A stretch of 64,000 nt of DNA from Paraburkholderia megapolitana (GTDB lineage Bacteria > Pseudomonadota > Gammaproteobacteria > Burkholderiales > Burkholderiaceae): assembly GCF_007556815.1 (NCBI RefSeq), contig NZ_CP041745.1:1899001-1963000 (forward strand), given 5' to 3'. Shown here piece by piece: positions 8,388-17,260 of this stretch. The notes beneath the pieces are model-generated. The model made no database searches, was not told the origin of the DNA, and saw only the letters and a list, made by a program, of their open reading frames with translations. Every line of letters starts with the position of its first letter. The first letter of the stretch is position 1. The position numbers and the translations under genes are program-made.

Positions 8388-9014
8388 ATGAACACGAACG
8401 AACGCCGAATCCCAAAAGAAACAAGCGTCCTGCAGAGGCGCGACGCGATGATCGCGTTGGCCGGCTTCGCGCTTGGGTTGGTCCTCGCGGCAGCACTGAC
8501 ACACATGCCCGGCGATTCCGCCGCATGGGCTGCCTGGATTCAGGCGTTTGGTTCGATCGCGGCGATCATCGGTTCTTTTGCGGTGGTCCGGTATCAGTTG
8601 AAGCAGGAGCGCGCACGCGCTCGCGAAGAGGCGGCGGATCGGGATCAACGCAAAAAGAACGGCATCCTCGAACTCTGCGATCTGGCACAGGAGCAGGCAG
8701 ACGCGGCGGCCGCGGGTTTTCAGGGGCATGTCGTCGACGAACTCGTACTGCTCGGCTCTTACAACGAGCGCTTCTTCAACGAAACGCTGCACGCACTCAA
8801 TTCCCTCAACCTGTATCAGTTCGGTTTTCCCGAAGCGGTTTCGGATCTGATTCGCTTGAAACTTGCGTACGGCGCGATCGGACGCGCGATCAGCGCGTCG
8901 CGTTTCGGTGACGGCAGCGAGCAGATGACCGACGAGGCCCTATGCCTCGATATACAGGCGAGTCAGCGTCTGGTCGTCGAACATATTCAGGCTTTGCGTC
9001 AGATCCTCGGTTAG
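8388..9014 (+). CDS. Unknown membrane-anchored protein
   Basis: 208 residues from the ATG at 8388; the frame is open upstream and an ATG at 8355 is also possible. Two hydrophobic segments (about residues 22-40 and 50-68, with WAAWIQAFGSIAAIIGSFAV) are followed by a charged helical stretch (KQERARAREEAADRDQRKK) and a soluble C-terminal part of about 120 residues. This layout, a short membrane hairpin with a coiled-coil cytoplasmic tail, resembles many uncharacterised proteins. I see no catalytic motif. It stands alone after tRNA-His, a usual spot for acquired genes, but its base composition is like its neighbours. Confidence 0.6.
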   Translation: MNTNERRIPKETSVLQRRDAMIALAGFALGLVLAAALTHMPGDSAAWAAWIQAFGSIAAIIGSFAVVRYQLKQERARAREEAADRDQRKKNGILELCDLAQEQADAAAAGFQGHVVDELVLLGSYNERFFNETLHALNSLNLYQFGFPEAVSDLIRLKLAYGAIGRAISASRFGDGSEQMTDEALCLDIQASQRLVVEHIQALRQILG

Positions 9015-9032
9015 TCGAGCGCACACCAACCC

Positions 9033-9245
9033 TCAGCGCTTGCGCAACGGCTCGAGCAAGCTCTTCAATCCGTTGTGATCGATCTCATGCATTAGCGCGA
9101 TCAGCCGACCGATTTCCCCGGGCGGGAAGCCCTGGCTCGCGAACCAGTTCAGGTAGTGTCCCGGCAGATCCGCGATCACGCGTCCCTTGTACTTGCCGTA
9201 GGGCATCACGCGCGTGACGAGCAGTTCGAGGTGTTCGGAATTCAT
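9033..9245 (-). CDS. DUF3820 family protein
   Basis: 70 residues. The motif MPYGKYKGRVIADLPGHYLNWF and the later KSLLEPLRKR are typical of DUF3820 (PF12843, labelled putative quorum-sensing-regulated virulence factor), a small conserved cytoplasmic protein of unknown molecular role. The frame is open much further upstream, but family similarity begins at the ATG at 9245, and the upstream part overlaps the MFS gene. Confidence 0.8.
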   Translation of the reverse strand: MNSEHLELLVTRVMPYGKYKGRVIADLPGHYLNWFASQGFPPGEIGRLIALMHEIDHNGLKSLLEPLRKR

Positions 9246-9285
9246 CGTGCGTCCGGATGAAGATGGCGCGGTCGTGCGGTGTGTG

Positions 9286-10716
9286 TCATGCGCTGCGCCC
9301 ACCATGACCGCTGACATGCGCGCCGGCATCGCGCTCGAGTGTGAACACATCGACGATCGCCACGATGCCGACCGCGGCAACCAGCAGGAACGCGACGCTG
9401 AAGTCCGCAGGCGTGACGGATTGTGTGCCGTGTCCATGCAACCAGGCCGCGACGCGCAGCGCGATCGCACCGAGCGCAACCCCCATGCCCATCGTCATCT
9501 GACTGAGTGTGCTCGATAACGTCGAGGCGTCGCTCATCTGCGGTTTCGGCACGTCGGCGAAGCTCAACGTGTTGATTGCGGTGAACTGCAGCGACCGCGC
9601 GAGCCCACTCACGAACAGCACGATCACGATCCAGACATACGGCGTAGTGGGCGTGAGCAGGCTCATCGCAGCCAGCGACAGCGCAGCGAACGCGCCGTTG
9701 ACGAGCAGCACCGACCGGAAGCCGAAGCGGCGCATCACCGGCGTGGTGACGACTTTCATCGCGAGATTGCCGGCGAAGACCGCGAGCGTCAGCAACCCGG
9801 AGCGGAACGCGTCCATGCCAAAACCGACCTGGAACATCAGCGGTAGAAGGAAGGGGACCGCGCTGATCGATATGCGAAACAGCAGACCACCGCTCATCGC
9901 TACAGCAAAAGTCTTCACGCGAAACGAGGTTAGATCGATAACCGGGTGCGCGGTACGTCGCAAATGAAACAGCGCGGCCGCACCGGTCAGCGCTCCAACA
10001 AGCAGGAAGGCGAACGTTTCGAGCCACCCCGCGTCGGTTCGCCCGGTCAATTCCATCGCGTACATCACGGCCGTGCCGGCGATACCGCACAACGCAAAAC
10101 CGACACCATCGAAGGGACGTTTTTCCGGATCTCTCGCCGTATCGAGAAAGCGCCACGCGAGCACGATGCCGATCAATCCGAGCGGCAGATTCAGATAAAA
10201 GATCCAGCGCCACGACGCATGTGTCGTGATGAGCCCGCCAAGCGGCGGCCCGATGACCGGTGCGACGAGGCCGGGCCACGTGATGATCGAGATCGCGCGC
10301 ATCAGGTTATCTTTGGAGGTCGCGCGCAATACCGCGAGCCGCCCAACCGGCACCATCATCGCGCCGCCGATCCCCTGAACGATCCGCGCCGCCGTGAACG
10401 GGACCAGCCCATCGGTCATCCCGCAGACTACCGATGCCGCCGTGAACACCGCGATCGCAGTCGTGAACACGGCACGCACGCCGAACCGGTCCGCCACCCA
10501 GCCGCTGGCCGGAATGAAGACCGCGAGCGTCAGCAGGTACGAGGTGATGCCGATGCTCAGTTCGACCGGCTGCACGCCAAACGAGCGGGCCATCTGCGGC
10601 AGCGCGGTGGCGATGATCGTACCGTCGAGGTTCTCCATGAAGAACGCAGCGGCGACCAGCGTCACGATCAGCGAAGAACCGCTGGGGCGGGCTGCAACGG
10701 ATGGCGAACCTGACAT
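9286..10716 (-). CDS. MFS transporter, DHA2 (EmrB/QacA) family
   Basis: 476 residues with about 14 hydrophobic segments. Motif A-like GWVADRFGVRAVF and the motif C-like region GLVAPVIGPPLGG are the marks of proton-driven drug exporters, here in the inner membrane. Motif D1-like LDGTIIATALPQ in helix 1 fits the 14-helix family. The ATG at 10716 is used because GGAGTG lies nine bases before it; the frame continues ten codons upstream. Substrate cannot be told. It is divergent from the aldo-keto reductase with a 149-base gap. Confidence 0.85.
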   Translation of the reverse strand: MSGSPSVAARPSGSSLIVTLVAAAFFMENLDGTIIATALPQMARSFGVQPVELSIGITSYLLTLAVFIPASGWVADRFGVRAVFTTAIAVFTAASVVCGMTDGLVPFTAARIVQGIGGAMMVPVGRLAVLRATSKDNLMRAISIITWPGLVAPVIGPPLGGLITTHASWRWIFYLNLPLGLIGIVLAWRFLDTARDPEKRPFDGVGFALCGIAGTAVMYAMELTGRTDAGWLETFAFLLVGALTGAAALFHLRRTAHPVIDLTSFRVKTFAVAMSGGLLFRISISAVPFLLPLMFQVGFGMDAFRSGLLTLAVFAGNLAMKVVTTPVMRRFGFRSVLLVNGAFAALSLAAMSLLTPTTPYVWIVIVLFVSGLARSLQFTAINTLSFADVPKPQMSDASTLSSTLSQMTMGMGVALGAIALRVAAWLHGHGTQSVTPADFSVAFLLVAAVGIVAIVDVFTLERDAGAHVSGHGGRSA

Positions 10717-10865
10717 CGGGATGACACTCCGGAAACGGCATTGCATCGAAACGAAGGCACAGGCAAGGCAGCCGTGCCGAGCGACATTCTAGCGGCGCTG
10801 CACGTGTCGTGCTGCCATGTTAATTTCGACGTTTTCCGATTTACTCAATCAACAGGGACCGTTCG

Positions 10866-11918
10866 ATGGAATACCGCAGACTTGGCAACACCGATGTACA
10901 GGTCAGTCTGATCGGCCTCGGCACGATGACGTGGGGCGAACAGAACACCGAGCAGGATGCGCATGCGCAGATCGACTACGCACTGGCCCAGGGCGTCACG
11001 CTGATCGACGCAGCCGAAATGTACCCGGTGCCGCCGCGGCCGGAAACGCAGGGCCTGACCGAGCGTTTCATCGGCACATGGATCGCGCAGCACCGCAGCG
11101 CACGCGACAAGATCGTGCTCGCCACCAAGATCGCCGGGCCCGCGCGCCAGCCGCATAACCCGCGGCACATCCGTGGCGAAGGCAACCAGTTCGATCGCAA
11201 GAATCTGACCGAGGCGCTGAACGACAGTCTCAAGCGCCTGCAGACCGATTACGTCGACCTGTACCAGTTGCATTGGCCCGATCGCAGCACGATGACCTTC
11301 GGCCGCAGTGCATACCCGTGGATCGACGATGCCTACACAGTACCGATCGAGGAAACGCTGTCGGTGCTGGCCGAGTTCGTGAAGGCCGGCAAGGTGCGGC
11401 ATATCGGTGTATCGAACGAAACGCCGTGGGGTGTCGCGCAGTTTCTGCACGCTGCAGAGACGGCCGGTCTGCCGCGCATCGCTACGATCCAGAATCCCTA
11501 TAGTCTGCTGAATCGCACGTTCGAAAGCGGTTTGTCGGAGTTCAGTCATCGCGAGCACGTCGGTTTGCTCGCGTATTCGCCGCTGGCGTTCGGCTGGCTG
11601 TCGGGCAAATACGAGGGCGGTGCGCGGCCGGCCGGTGCGCGCATCACGCTGTTCGAGCGCTTCCAGCGCTACAGCAAGCCGCACGCGGTGCAGGCCACCA
11701 CGCGTTACGTCGAACTGGCGCGTCGCCATGGGCTGTCGCCGGCACAGTTCGCGCTGGCGTTCATCAACAGCCGGCCATTCGTGACGAGCAACCTGATCGG
11801 TGCCACCTCGCTCGAGCAGTTGAAGGAAAACATCGCGAGTATCGACGTGAAGCTCTCGCCCGAGATCCTCGCGGAAATCGACGCGTTGCACGAGTTGCAA
11901 CCGAATCCGGCACCGTAG
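10866..11918 (+). CDS. tas: Aldo-keto reductase, Tas family
   Basis: 350 residues, (alpha/beta)8 fold, NADPH-dependent. The catalytic tetrad is visible as Asp48, Tyr53 (IDAAEMYP), Lys88 (LATKIAGP) and His136 (YQLHWPDR). The insert PHNPRHIRGEGNQFDRKNL is characteristic of E. coli Tas, first found as a suppressor of tyrosine starvation; the physiological substrate is not known. No other gene lies in its transcription unit. Confidence 0.9.
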   Translation: MEYRRLGNTDVQVSLIGLGTMTWGEQNTEQDAHAQIDYALAQGVTLIDAAEMYPVPPRPETQGLTERFIGTWIAQHRSARDKIVLATKIAGPARQPHNPRHIRGEGNQFDRKNLTEALNDSLKRLQTDYVDLYQLHWPDRSTMTFGRSAYPWIDDAYTVPIEETLSVLAEFVKAGKVRHIGVSNETPWGVAQFLHAAETAGLPRIATIQNPYSLLNRTFESGLSEFSHREHVGLLAYSPLAFGWLSGKYEGGARPAGARITLFERFQRYSKPHAVQATTRYVELARRHGLSPAQFALAFINSRPFVTSNLIGATSLEQLKENIASIDVKLSPEILAEIDALHELQPNPAP

Positions 11919-11930
11919 TCGCGCTTATAT

Positions 11931-11975
11931 GGCATGGGGGCGGCGTGTGAGAACCCATGCCGCCTGCGGGATTTT
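11931..11975 (+). terminator. Possible terminator after tas
   Basis: GGCATGGG (11931-11938) pairs perfectly with CCCATGCC (11954-11961) around a 15-base loop; a short T-stretch follows at 11972-11975. The loop is long and the T-run weak, so this is only probable. The rest of the gap to 12203 shows nothing clear. Confidence 0.35.
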
Positions 11976-12203
11976 CCGGTGCGCGTCACCAGCAAATCTC
12001 CATGGGCGATCGCTGATTCACGACCTAAACTGATGAAGGCGGTAGCGCACAGGCAGCCACGGCCTGGACACAACGCGGCTGCCCGCAGCGGCTATGGCCC
12101 GCACCGATGGTACGATTCACCCCGCGAAACGTATCACCGGGCCGTGCCTCGCGCCGGGCTGCGTTTCGCCGCTGCCAAATAGCCACAGGACTCAGGACAT
12201 CGA

Positions 12204-12626
12204 ATGGCCCAACAAAAAACGAATCCGAAACTCGAACAGGCGCTGACGCGCGGCGATCTTGCAATCCGCCAGGCGAACTCGGCGCGGGCCACCGCGCTAC
12301 TACGCGCATTGGGCAAGATGATCGTCGAAGCATCGGCGACGATCGGCGTCGAAGCGTTCACGCTGATACAGGATGGCGATCGCATTTACGATCCGGCCGA
12401 TGGCCTCTGGCCGCAGGCACTGCTGATTTCGCTCGACGGTCCGGTCGAAGAGAGCGATCCCGAGGAACTGCGCACGATCCGCCTGATCGCCGACGATCCG
12501 TCGACCGTGTTTCGCGTCGAGTGGCAACGGGCGGACGGGAAGCTTGGCCGCCAGGACGGCGGACCCTTCGCGACAGTCGCGTTCATTTCCGACGTCGACA
12601 TTCCCTGGACCGACGACGAAGACTGA
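12204..12626 (+). CDS. Conserved hypothetical protein
   Basis: 140 residues, acidic C-terminus (IPWTDDED), no signal peptide and no membrane segment, so probably cytoplasmic. The N-terminal 50 residues look helical and basic, the rest like an alpha/beta domain (TLIQDGDRIYDPADGLWPQ). I do not recognise a named family. An upstream GGACTCAGGAC provides a plausible ribosome site. It converges with the ABC exporter genes. Confidence 0.6.
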   Translation: MAQQKTNPKLEQALTRGDLAIRQANSARATALLRALGKMIVEASATIGVEAFTLIQDGDRIYDPADGLWPQALLISLDGPVEESDPEELRTIRLIADDPSTVFRVEWQRADGKLGRQDGGPFATVAFISDVDIPWTDDED

Positions 12627-12651
12627 CCTGCTGCACGCCGGTGCTGCGCGT

Positions 12652-12672
12652 GGCTAGCGGCTAGCGGCTAGC
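12652..12672. repeat. Three tandem copies of GGCTAGC
   Basis: The heptamer GGCTAGC is repeated three times without a break between two convergent genes. Because its period is seven, TAG appears in all three forward frames and also in all three reverse frames. The reverse-strand TAG in the last copy is the stop codon of the ABC permease. Confidence 0.8.
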
Positions 12673-13495
12673 GCATCATGCGCCGTTTGAACAGCATCGC
12701 CGAGATGCAGAACGGCACGACGACATAGCCGACCAGCACGGCGACGTGCAGCGCTGCGTGCTCGACCGGCCGGTCGAGCATGGCCGGCCGGATCAGTTCG
12801 ACTGCATGCGAGAGCGGCAGCAACTGTGTGACCAGTCGCGCAGCAGCCGGCAATTGTTCGACCGGAAAGAACACGCCGGAGAGCAGCAGCATCGGCGTGA
12901 GCACGAGCGTCTGATAGAACATGAAAAAATCGTACGACGGCGCGAGCGCCGTCACGATCATCGCGACGCTTGCGAACGCCATGCCTGCCAGCACGATGAC
13001 CGGCAACGCGACGAGCATCGACGGAAAGCTCGCATAGCCGAGCGCGCCGGCCACCAGCATGATCGCGACACCCGACAGCACGGACTTGCTGCCCGCCCAG
13101 ATCACTTCCCCGAGCACGATATCGCCGAGCGTGAGCGGCGTATGCATGATCGCCTCCCAGGTGCGCTGCACGTGCATGCGCGAGAAGCCCGAGTACATCG
13201 ATTCGAAGCTCGCCGACATCATCACGCTCGAGGCCACCGTACCCGCCGCGAGAAACGCGATGTACGACACGCCGTCGACGTGCCCGACCATCATCCCTAG
13301 GCCGAAGCCGAGGCCAAACAGATAGATCATTGGATCGGCGAGGTTGCCGAACATCGACGCGAGCGCGAGCTTGCGCCAGACCAGATAGTTGCGGCGCCAT
13401 ACGGCAACCCAGTTCACGGTGTTGGCGGGTAGTGCGGCGAAACGTTCGCTGGTGGGCATCGTTTTGCTCGCAGTGTCCAGGCTTCGTGCATCCAT
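12668..13495 (-). CDS. ABC-2 type permease, NodJ-like
   Basis: 275 residues with about six membrane helices and the ABC-2 transporter profile. The segments [13 protein letters not shown] and [18 protein letters not shown] ([14 protein letters not shown]) are typical of NodJ/DrrB exporters. With the ATPase encoded upstream it should move a substrate, perhaps a lipid-linked sugar or drug, out of the cytoplasm. In Burkholderiaceae this pair is often called nodIJ although no nod genes are near; substrate is unknown. Confidence 0.85.
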   Translation of the reverse strand: MDARSLDTASKTMPTSERFAALPANTVNWVAVWRRNYLVWRKLALASMFGNLADPMIYLFGLGFGLGMMVGHVDGVSYIAFLAAGTVASSVMMSASFESMYSGFSRMHVQRTWEAIMHTPLTLGDIVLGEVIWAGSKSVLSGVAIMLVAGALGYASFPSMLVALPVIVLAGMAFASVAMIVTALAPSYDFFMFYQTLVLTPMLLLSGVFFPVEQLPAAARLVTQLLPLSHAVELIRPAMLDRPVEHAALHVAVLVGYVVVPFCISAMLFKRRMMR

Positions 13496-13588
13496 GGTGC
13501 GGTGTTGTTCCGGTGTCGGTTGCGTTTGTCGTGCGGGCGGGGCGCGTGCATCCGCTTGTTGTTGTGCTTGCGGTTGTTAGGGGTGCGC

Positions 13589-14503
13589 TCAATCCTGCAT
13601 CTCGCGGCCGGTCAGCCGCAGGAATACGTCTTCGAGATTCGCGGGCCGATGCAGATAGCGCAGGTCGGTACGTTGCTTGAGCTTCGCGTGCACCGGTTGC
13701 GGATCGTCGACATAGCAGAACAGCGTCTCGCCACTGATCTCGGTCCGCACTGCGAGCGGTGCAAGTTCGTCGCGCAGCGCGAGCGGCTCGGGACCGTAGA
13801 CCTCGATCACGTCGCAACCGATCTCCGATGCGATCAACTCGGCCGGCGCACCTTCGGCGATCTTGCGTCCTTCTTCGATCACGCAGAGCCGGTTGCAGAG
13901 CCGCTCGGCTTCTTCCATGAAATGGGTGGTCAGCAGGATCGTCTTGCCGCGTGCAAGCAGCGAGCGCAGCCGTTCCCAGATCAGATGACGCGCCTGCGGG
14001 TCGAGACCCGTGGTCGGTTCGTCCATGATCAGCACATCGGGGTCGTTGACGAGCGCTCGCGCCAGTGTCAGACGCCGGCGCATGCCACCGGATAGCTCGC
14101 TGACGCGCGCGTGGGCCTTGCTTTCGAGCCGCGCGAATTCGAGCAGCGACGGCACCAGGGCGCGCGTCTCTGCAGCGCTCAGGCCGAAGTAGCGGCCGAA
14201 CACCAGCAGGTTTTCGCTGACGGTGAAGTCGGGGTCGAGGTTATCGAACTGCGGCACAACGCCGACACGCATACGCGCAAAGCGTGCGCGTTCGGGGATC
14301 GCTTCGCCGCACAGGCGGATCGTGCCCGCATCGGGCGACGCGATACCGAGCAGCATGCGTAGCGTGGTCGTTTTGCCGGCACCGTTCGGCCCAAGCAGAC
14401 CGAAGCATTCGCCAGCCTGCACATGAAACGACAGGCCATCGACGACGATCTTGTCGCCGTAGCGTTTTTCAACCTGCTGAAACTCGATTGCGGCATCTGA
14501 CAT
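13589..14503 (-). CDS. ABC transporter ATP-binding protein, NodI-like
   Basis: 304 residues. Walker [10 protein letters not shown] is at about 38-46, the signature [15 protein letters not shown] near 137, Walker B VLIMDEP near 159, and the switch His in [13 protein letters not shown]-terminal domain of about 90 residues follows, as in NodI and DrrA. The frame continues upstream to a TTG, but the ATG at 14503 with CGGAG upstream fits the family start. It lies 93 bases ahead of the permease gene and is co-directional. Confidence 0.88.
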   Translation of the reverse strand: MSDAAIEFQQVEKRYGDKIVVDGLSFHVQAGECFGLLGPNGAGKTTTLRMLLGIASPDAGTIRLCGEAIPERARFARMRVGVVPQFDNLDPDFTVSENLLVFGRYFGLSAAETRALVPSLLEFARLESKAHARVSELSGGMRRRLTLARALVNDPDVLIMDEPTTGLDPQARHLIWERLRSLLARGKTILLTTHFMEEAERLCNRLCVIEEGRKIAEGAPAELIASEIGCDVIEVYGPEPLALRDELAPLAVRTEISGETLFCYVDDPQPVHAKLKQRTDLRYLHRPANLEDVFLRLTGREMQD

Positions 14504-14780
14504 GGACGACGAGGGCTCCGGGAACAAAAAACTGCAGCGGAAACGAAACGGCGAACGCGCTGTCTGCGCGCGATGCAGGCGATGCGTAAGCCACGGGTGC
14601 CTATTCTAGGGTATCGATGCATTCGTCGTAGCTGCTTTGGTGCTGTTTCGCATCGTTTTGCACCGCCGCATGCCCCATTGCAGGGCCTCGAATACCTGGC
14701 GTTTTCCATCCCTTGCAACCTGAATTGCGGTGCACCATGATTGAATCGAATGCCGCGATGGGCGCGGAAGGGAGATGACG

Positions 14781-15248
14781 ATGGCGAGCTACCGAAAGAT
14801 TCTGTTGTGCTACGACGGCTCGCGTGAAGGCCGCAAGGCGTTGCGTTGCGGCGCGGACCTGGCACTGGACCTGAAAGCTGAAACGCATTTGCTGTCGGTA
14901 GTGGATATGCGCTCGAGCATCGCGCAAAGCGCAGGGTTGCTAACCGATGTTGCGTGCGGCAGCTTTGAGAAAACCGCGCGTGACATTCTTCAGGAAGGCG
15001 TCGACTGGCTGACCGAGCGCGGTGTGAACGCGCAAGGGCACTTTGCGTTCGGCCATCCTATCGACGAGATCGCGAATCTCGCGAACCAGTTGCAGGTCGA
15101 TCTGCTCGTAGTGGGACATCGATGCCGTACCGGCCTGTCGCGTTGGTGGATGGGTGCGGGTAACACGCCGCTGCTAGACCGCGTGTCGTGCAGCATCCTG
15201 GTGGCGTGTTCATCGGTGCAGGAGCAGCAACAACAAGAGGCTGCCTGA
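14781..15248 (+). CDS. Universal stress protein (UspA) family
   Basis: 155 residues, one Usp domain (YRKILLCYDGSREGRKAL at the start). In ATP-binding Usp proteins the nucleotide loop reads G-x2-G-x9-G-(S/T). Here the matching segment (GHRCRTGLSRWWMGA) has Cys for the second Gly and Ala for the Ser/Thr, so ATP binding is doubtful. The start at 14781 is chosen because GGGAG lies six bases before it; an ATG two codons earlier is too close. No partner gene adjoins it. Confidence 0.85.
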   Translation: MASYRKILLCYDGSREGRKALRCGADLALDLKAETHLLSVVDMRSSIAQSAGLLTDVACGSFEKTARDILQEGVDWLTERGVNAQGHFAFGHPIDEIANLANQLQVDLLVVGHRCRTGLSRWWMGAGNTPLLDRVSCSILVACSSVQEQQQQEAA

Positions 15249-15288
15249 ATCTCAGAGGCAATGCACGCAGACGGCACTAGCGTTCGAA

Positions 15289-15933
15289 CTAGCGTCCGTT
15301 CAGATCGACGGCGGATAGCTTCCACGAAAACAGACCGTCGCGATGCAGAATGGCTGAGTAACGTGTATCGCCTACGCCGTGCCGATACGTGATGACGAAT
15401 TCATTCAGCCCGCGATAGCCGGCAGTGGTTTGCGGCGGCTGCGGGGGCTGTGTCGAAGGCGGTGTTGTACCGCCGGGCGCCGGTGCAACGTCGGTTGCCG
15501 GGCTCGATGCAGTTTGAGACGGCGCAGGAGGCCGCTCGCCGGGTTCGCCGCGCGGCGGTATACCGTTCAGCAACGCGGCAACGCCATCCGGTGTTGCATA
15601 CGCATCGACTAGCGGACCAATCAATGCCACACCGATCATCGCGCCCAATGCGGCCAGCGGATTGCCATTGCTCTTCGCATCGAGCCGTTGCGCGAGCAGG
15701 GCAGTGACCTGCTGTTTCAGGCTTTCGCGCAACGCGGGGAAATCGACGTATTGATCGACGGTTGCCGCATCGCGCGCGTCGGCGGCGCGCTTCAACCGGT
15801 CGAGCGTCATATAAGGCGACGCGTAGCTGAACCCCAGGATCGCGACGATCGCAATCACGATCACGACGATAACCAGTGGTTTGCGGATGCTGCCTTGCTG
15901 CGATCCGCGTCTACCGTTGACTGTCCCTGCCAT
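15289..15933 (-). CDS. DUF2939 domain membrane-anchored protein
   Basis: 214 residues. One membrane helix (about 19-38, VIVVIVIAIVAILGFSYASPY) anchors a domain with the DUF2939 pattern: YASPYMTLDRLKRAADARD, then VDFPALRESLKQQVTALL. A Pro/Thr-rich linker at about 130-165 separates a C-terminal region (GLNEFVITY) near residue 175. Function is unknown. It follows the unknown small gene and lexA on the same strand with a gap of 17 bases, so it may be part of the SOS transcript. Confidence 0.7.
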   Translation of the reverse strand: MAGTVNGRRGSQQGSIRKPLVIVVIVIAIVAILGFSYASPYMTLDRLKRAADARDAATVDQYVDFPALRESLKQQVTALLAQRLDAKSNGNPLAALGAMIGVALIGPLVDAYATPDGVAALLNGIPPRGEPGERPPAPSQTASSPATDVAPAPGGTTPPSTQPPQPPQTTAGYRGLNEFVITYRHGVGDTRYSAILHRDGLFSWKLSAVDLNGR

Positions 15934-15950
15934 TGCCTGCCGTTCTCCGT

Positions 15951-16289
15951 TTATTCGAACAGCGCACCCTGAATGCCGGCACGTTCTTCGGCGATCGCAC
16001 GATCGATCATCCGGCATACGGCATCCATCGTACCGACCATGATGAGTCGCTTCGACCCATGGTACACGCGCACCGGAGCACGACGCGCCGGTTCGACGTT
16101 GAGACCCGCATTCAGCGACACGCGAGCGAATGCCGGCAACGACGACGGCAGGATGGACGAGCTAGTGGGAGCTTCATCGAACAGCGATGGCGCACCGTCT
16201 GCTTCGAGCGGGGCACACGGGACGACACCGCGCAAATGACGCAGACGTCCGAACTGGCGGAAAGGCAGCAGGCGGGCAAGGCGTTCCAT
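15951..16289 (-). CDS. Unknown protein encoded directly after lexA
   Basis: 112 residues with no signal peptide and no membrane helix. The start is basic (MERLARLLPFRQFGRLRHLR) and the end acidic; the core RRAPVRVYHGSKRLIMVGT looks like a short alpha/beta unit. It begins 21 bases after the lexA stop codon and must share the lexA transcript. In pseudomonads the gene behind lexA is the division inhibitor sulA, but I see no clear SulA motif here. SOS-induced expression follows from position; its role is unknown. Confidence 0.7.
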   Translation of the reverse strand: MERLARLLPFRQFGRLRHLRGVVPCAPLEADGAPSLFDEAPTSSSILPSSLPAFARVSLNAGLNVEPARRAPVRVYHGSKRLIMVGTMDAVCRMIDRAIAEERAGIQGALFE

Positions 16290-16310
16290 GAATCTCTCCA
16301 GACGACAGGT

Positions 16311-16961
16311 TCAGAATTCGGTAGGCCGGATCAGCCCTACCGCGATGCCTTCGAGCGCGAAGTCGTCGCTCCCGGCTTCGACAAAGATGTTTTCGTAGTC
16401 GGGGTTCTCGGCGATCAGCTCAATGCCGTTCGGTCGCCGCTTCAGACGCTTTACCGTCACATCGTCGCCAAGCCGCGCGATGATGATCTGGCCGTCTTTC
16501 GCCTCGCTTTTTTTCTGCACCGCGAGCAGATCGCCGTCGAAGATACCGGCGTCGCGCATTGACAGCCCGCGCACCTTGAGCAGGTAGTCCGGCTTGCTCG
16601 AAAAGAGCGCCGGGTCGCAGGCGTAGTGCTGCGAGATATGTTCCTGCGCGAGGATCGGGCTACCGGCCGCGACGCGGCCGACCAGCGGCAGCGACAGTTG
16701 CATCAGGCTCGCATGCGGCAGCGTGAACTGATGCGGTGCGTCGTCGAGGTTGCGTACCAGACGGATACCGCGCGACGCGCCCGCCGCCAGTTCGATCACG
16801 CCTTTGCGTGCAAGCGCCCGCAGGTGCTCTTCTGCGGAATTGGCCGAGCTGAAGCCCAGCTCAGCGGCGATCTCCGCCCGCGTGGGTGGGAAGCCGGTGC
16901 GCTCGATAGCGCGCTGGATCAGTTCGAAAACCTGTTGCTGTCGTGCGGTGAGTTTGGTCAT
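16311..16961 (-). CDS. lexA: LexA repressor
   Basis: 216 residues. The N-terminal winged helix-turn-helix (1-70) binds SOS boxes. The self-cleavage site is Ala99-Gly100 (GRVAAGSP), and the catalytic dyad is Ser134 (GLSMRDAG) and Lys171 (VTVKRLKR); spacings of 34 and 37 residues match E. coli LexA exactly. RecA-stimulated cleavage de-represses DNA repair genes. Two SOS boxes lie just upstream. The frame is open 20 codons further, but that part would cover the boxes, and the family start is the ATG at 16961. Confidence 0.97.
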   Translation of the reverse strand: MTKLTARQQQVFELIQRAIERTGFPPTRAEIAAELGFSSANSAEEHLRALARKGVIELAAGASRGIRLVRNLDDAPHQFTLPHASLMQLSLPLVGRVAAGSPILAQEHISQHYACDPALFSSKPDYLLKVRGLSMRDAGIFDGDLLAVQKKSEAKDGQIIIARLGDDVTVKRLKRRPNGIELIAENPDYENIFVEAGSDDFALEGIAVGLIRPTEF

Positions 16962-16968
16962 AGCGTCA

Positions 16969-16984
16969 CTGTATGGATAGACAG
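16969..16984. promoter_or_regulatory. SOS box 2 of lexA
   Basis: CTGTATGGATAGACAG fits CTGT-N8-ACAG. It lies eight bases before the lexA start codon, 20 bases from the second box, as in the paired boxes of E. coli lexA. Bound LexA would block both RNA polymerase and, in the mRNA, this segment overlies the translation start region. Confidence 0.8.
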
Positions 16985-16988
16985 GTGA

Positions 16989-17004
16989 CTGTATTTTTAT
17001 ACAG
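16989..17004. promoter_or_regulatory. SOS box 1 of lexA
   Basis: CTGTATTTTTATACAG is a near-perfect copy of the E. coli consensus CTGTATATATATACAG. Together with the box at 16969-16984 it should give tight self-repression of lexA and of the genes behind it. Confidence 0.93.
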
Positions 17005-17157
17005 TATTCGGCACATATCAAGCGTTACTTTAAGTTCGTCCTCTAGAGGGGCCGCTGCAGCACCGCAATTGGCTGTCAAAACACCCATTTACGTGCCGCA
17101 ACGCCGCACCCAGCCGTCATTACCACTTTTGAGTATTAAAGAATGAGGAAACATTAT

Positions 17158-17186
17158 TTTTAATGATGTAAGCCGTTCGATAGACT
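17158..17186 (+). promoter_or_regulatory. Candidate sbp promoter
   Basis: TAGACT at 17181-17186 with TTTTAA 17 bases upstream. The -35 match is poor, which suits a promoter needing an activator such as CysB; the region just upstream (17130-17165) is A/T-rich. ATAGACTG is shared with the ssu promoter. A good ribosome site (CGGAG) precedes the sbp start codon. Confidence 0.4.
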
Positions 17187-17260
17187 GGCCTCGACCTGAT
17201 CGTCATCAGGCGCACAACAACATACATAGCCAGCACAACCACACCGCACGGAGAAACTGG

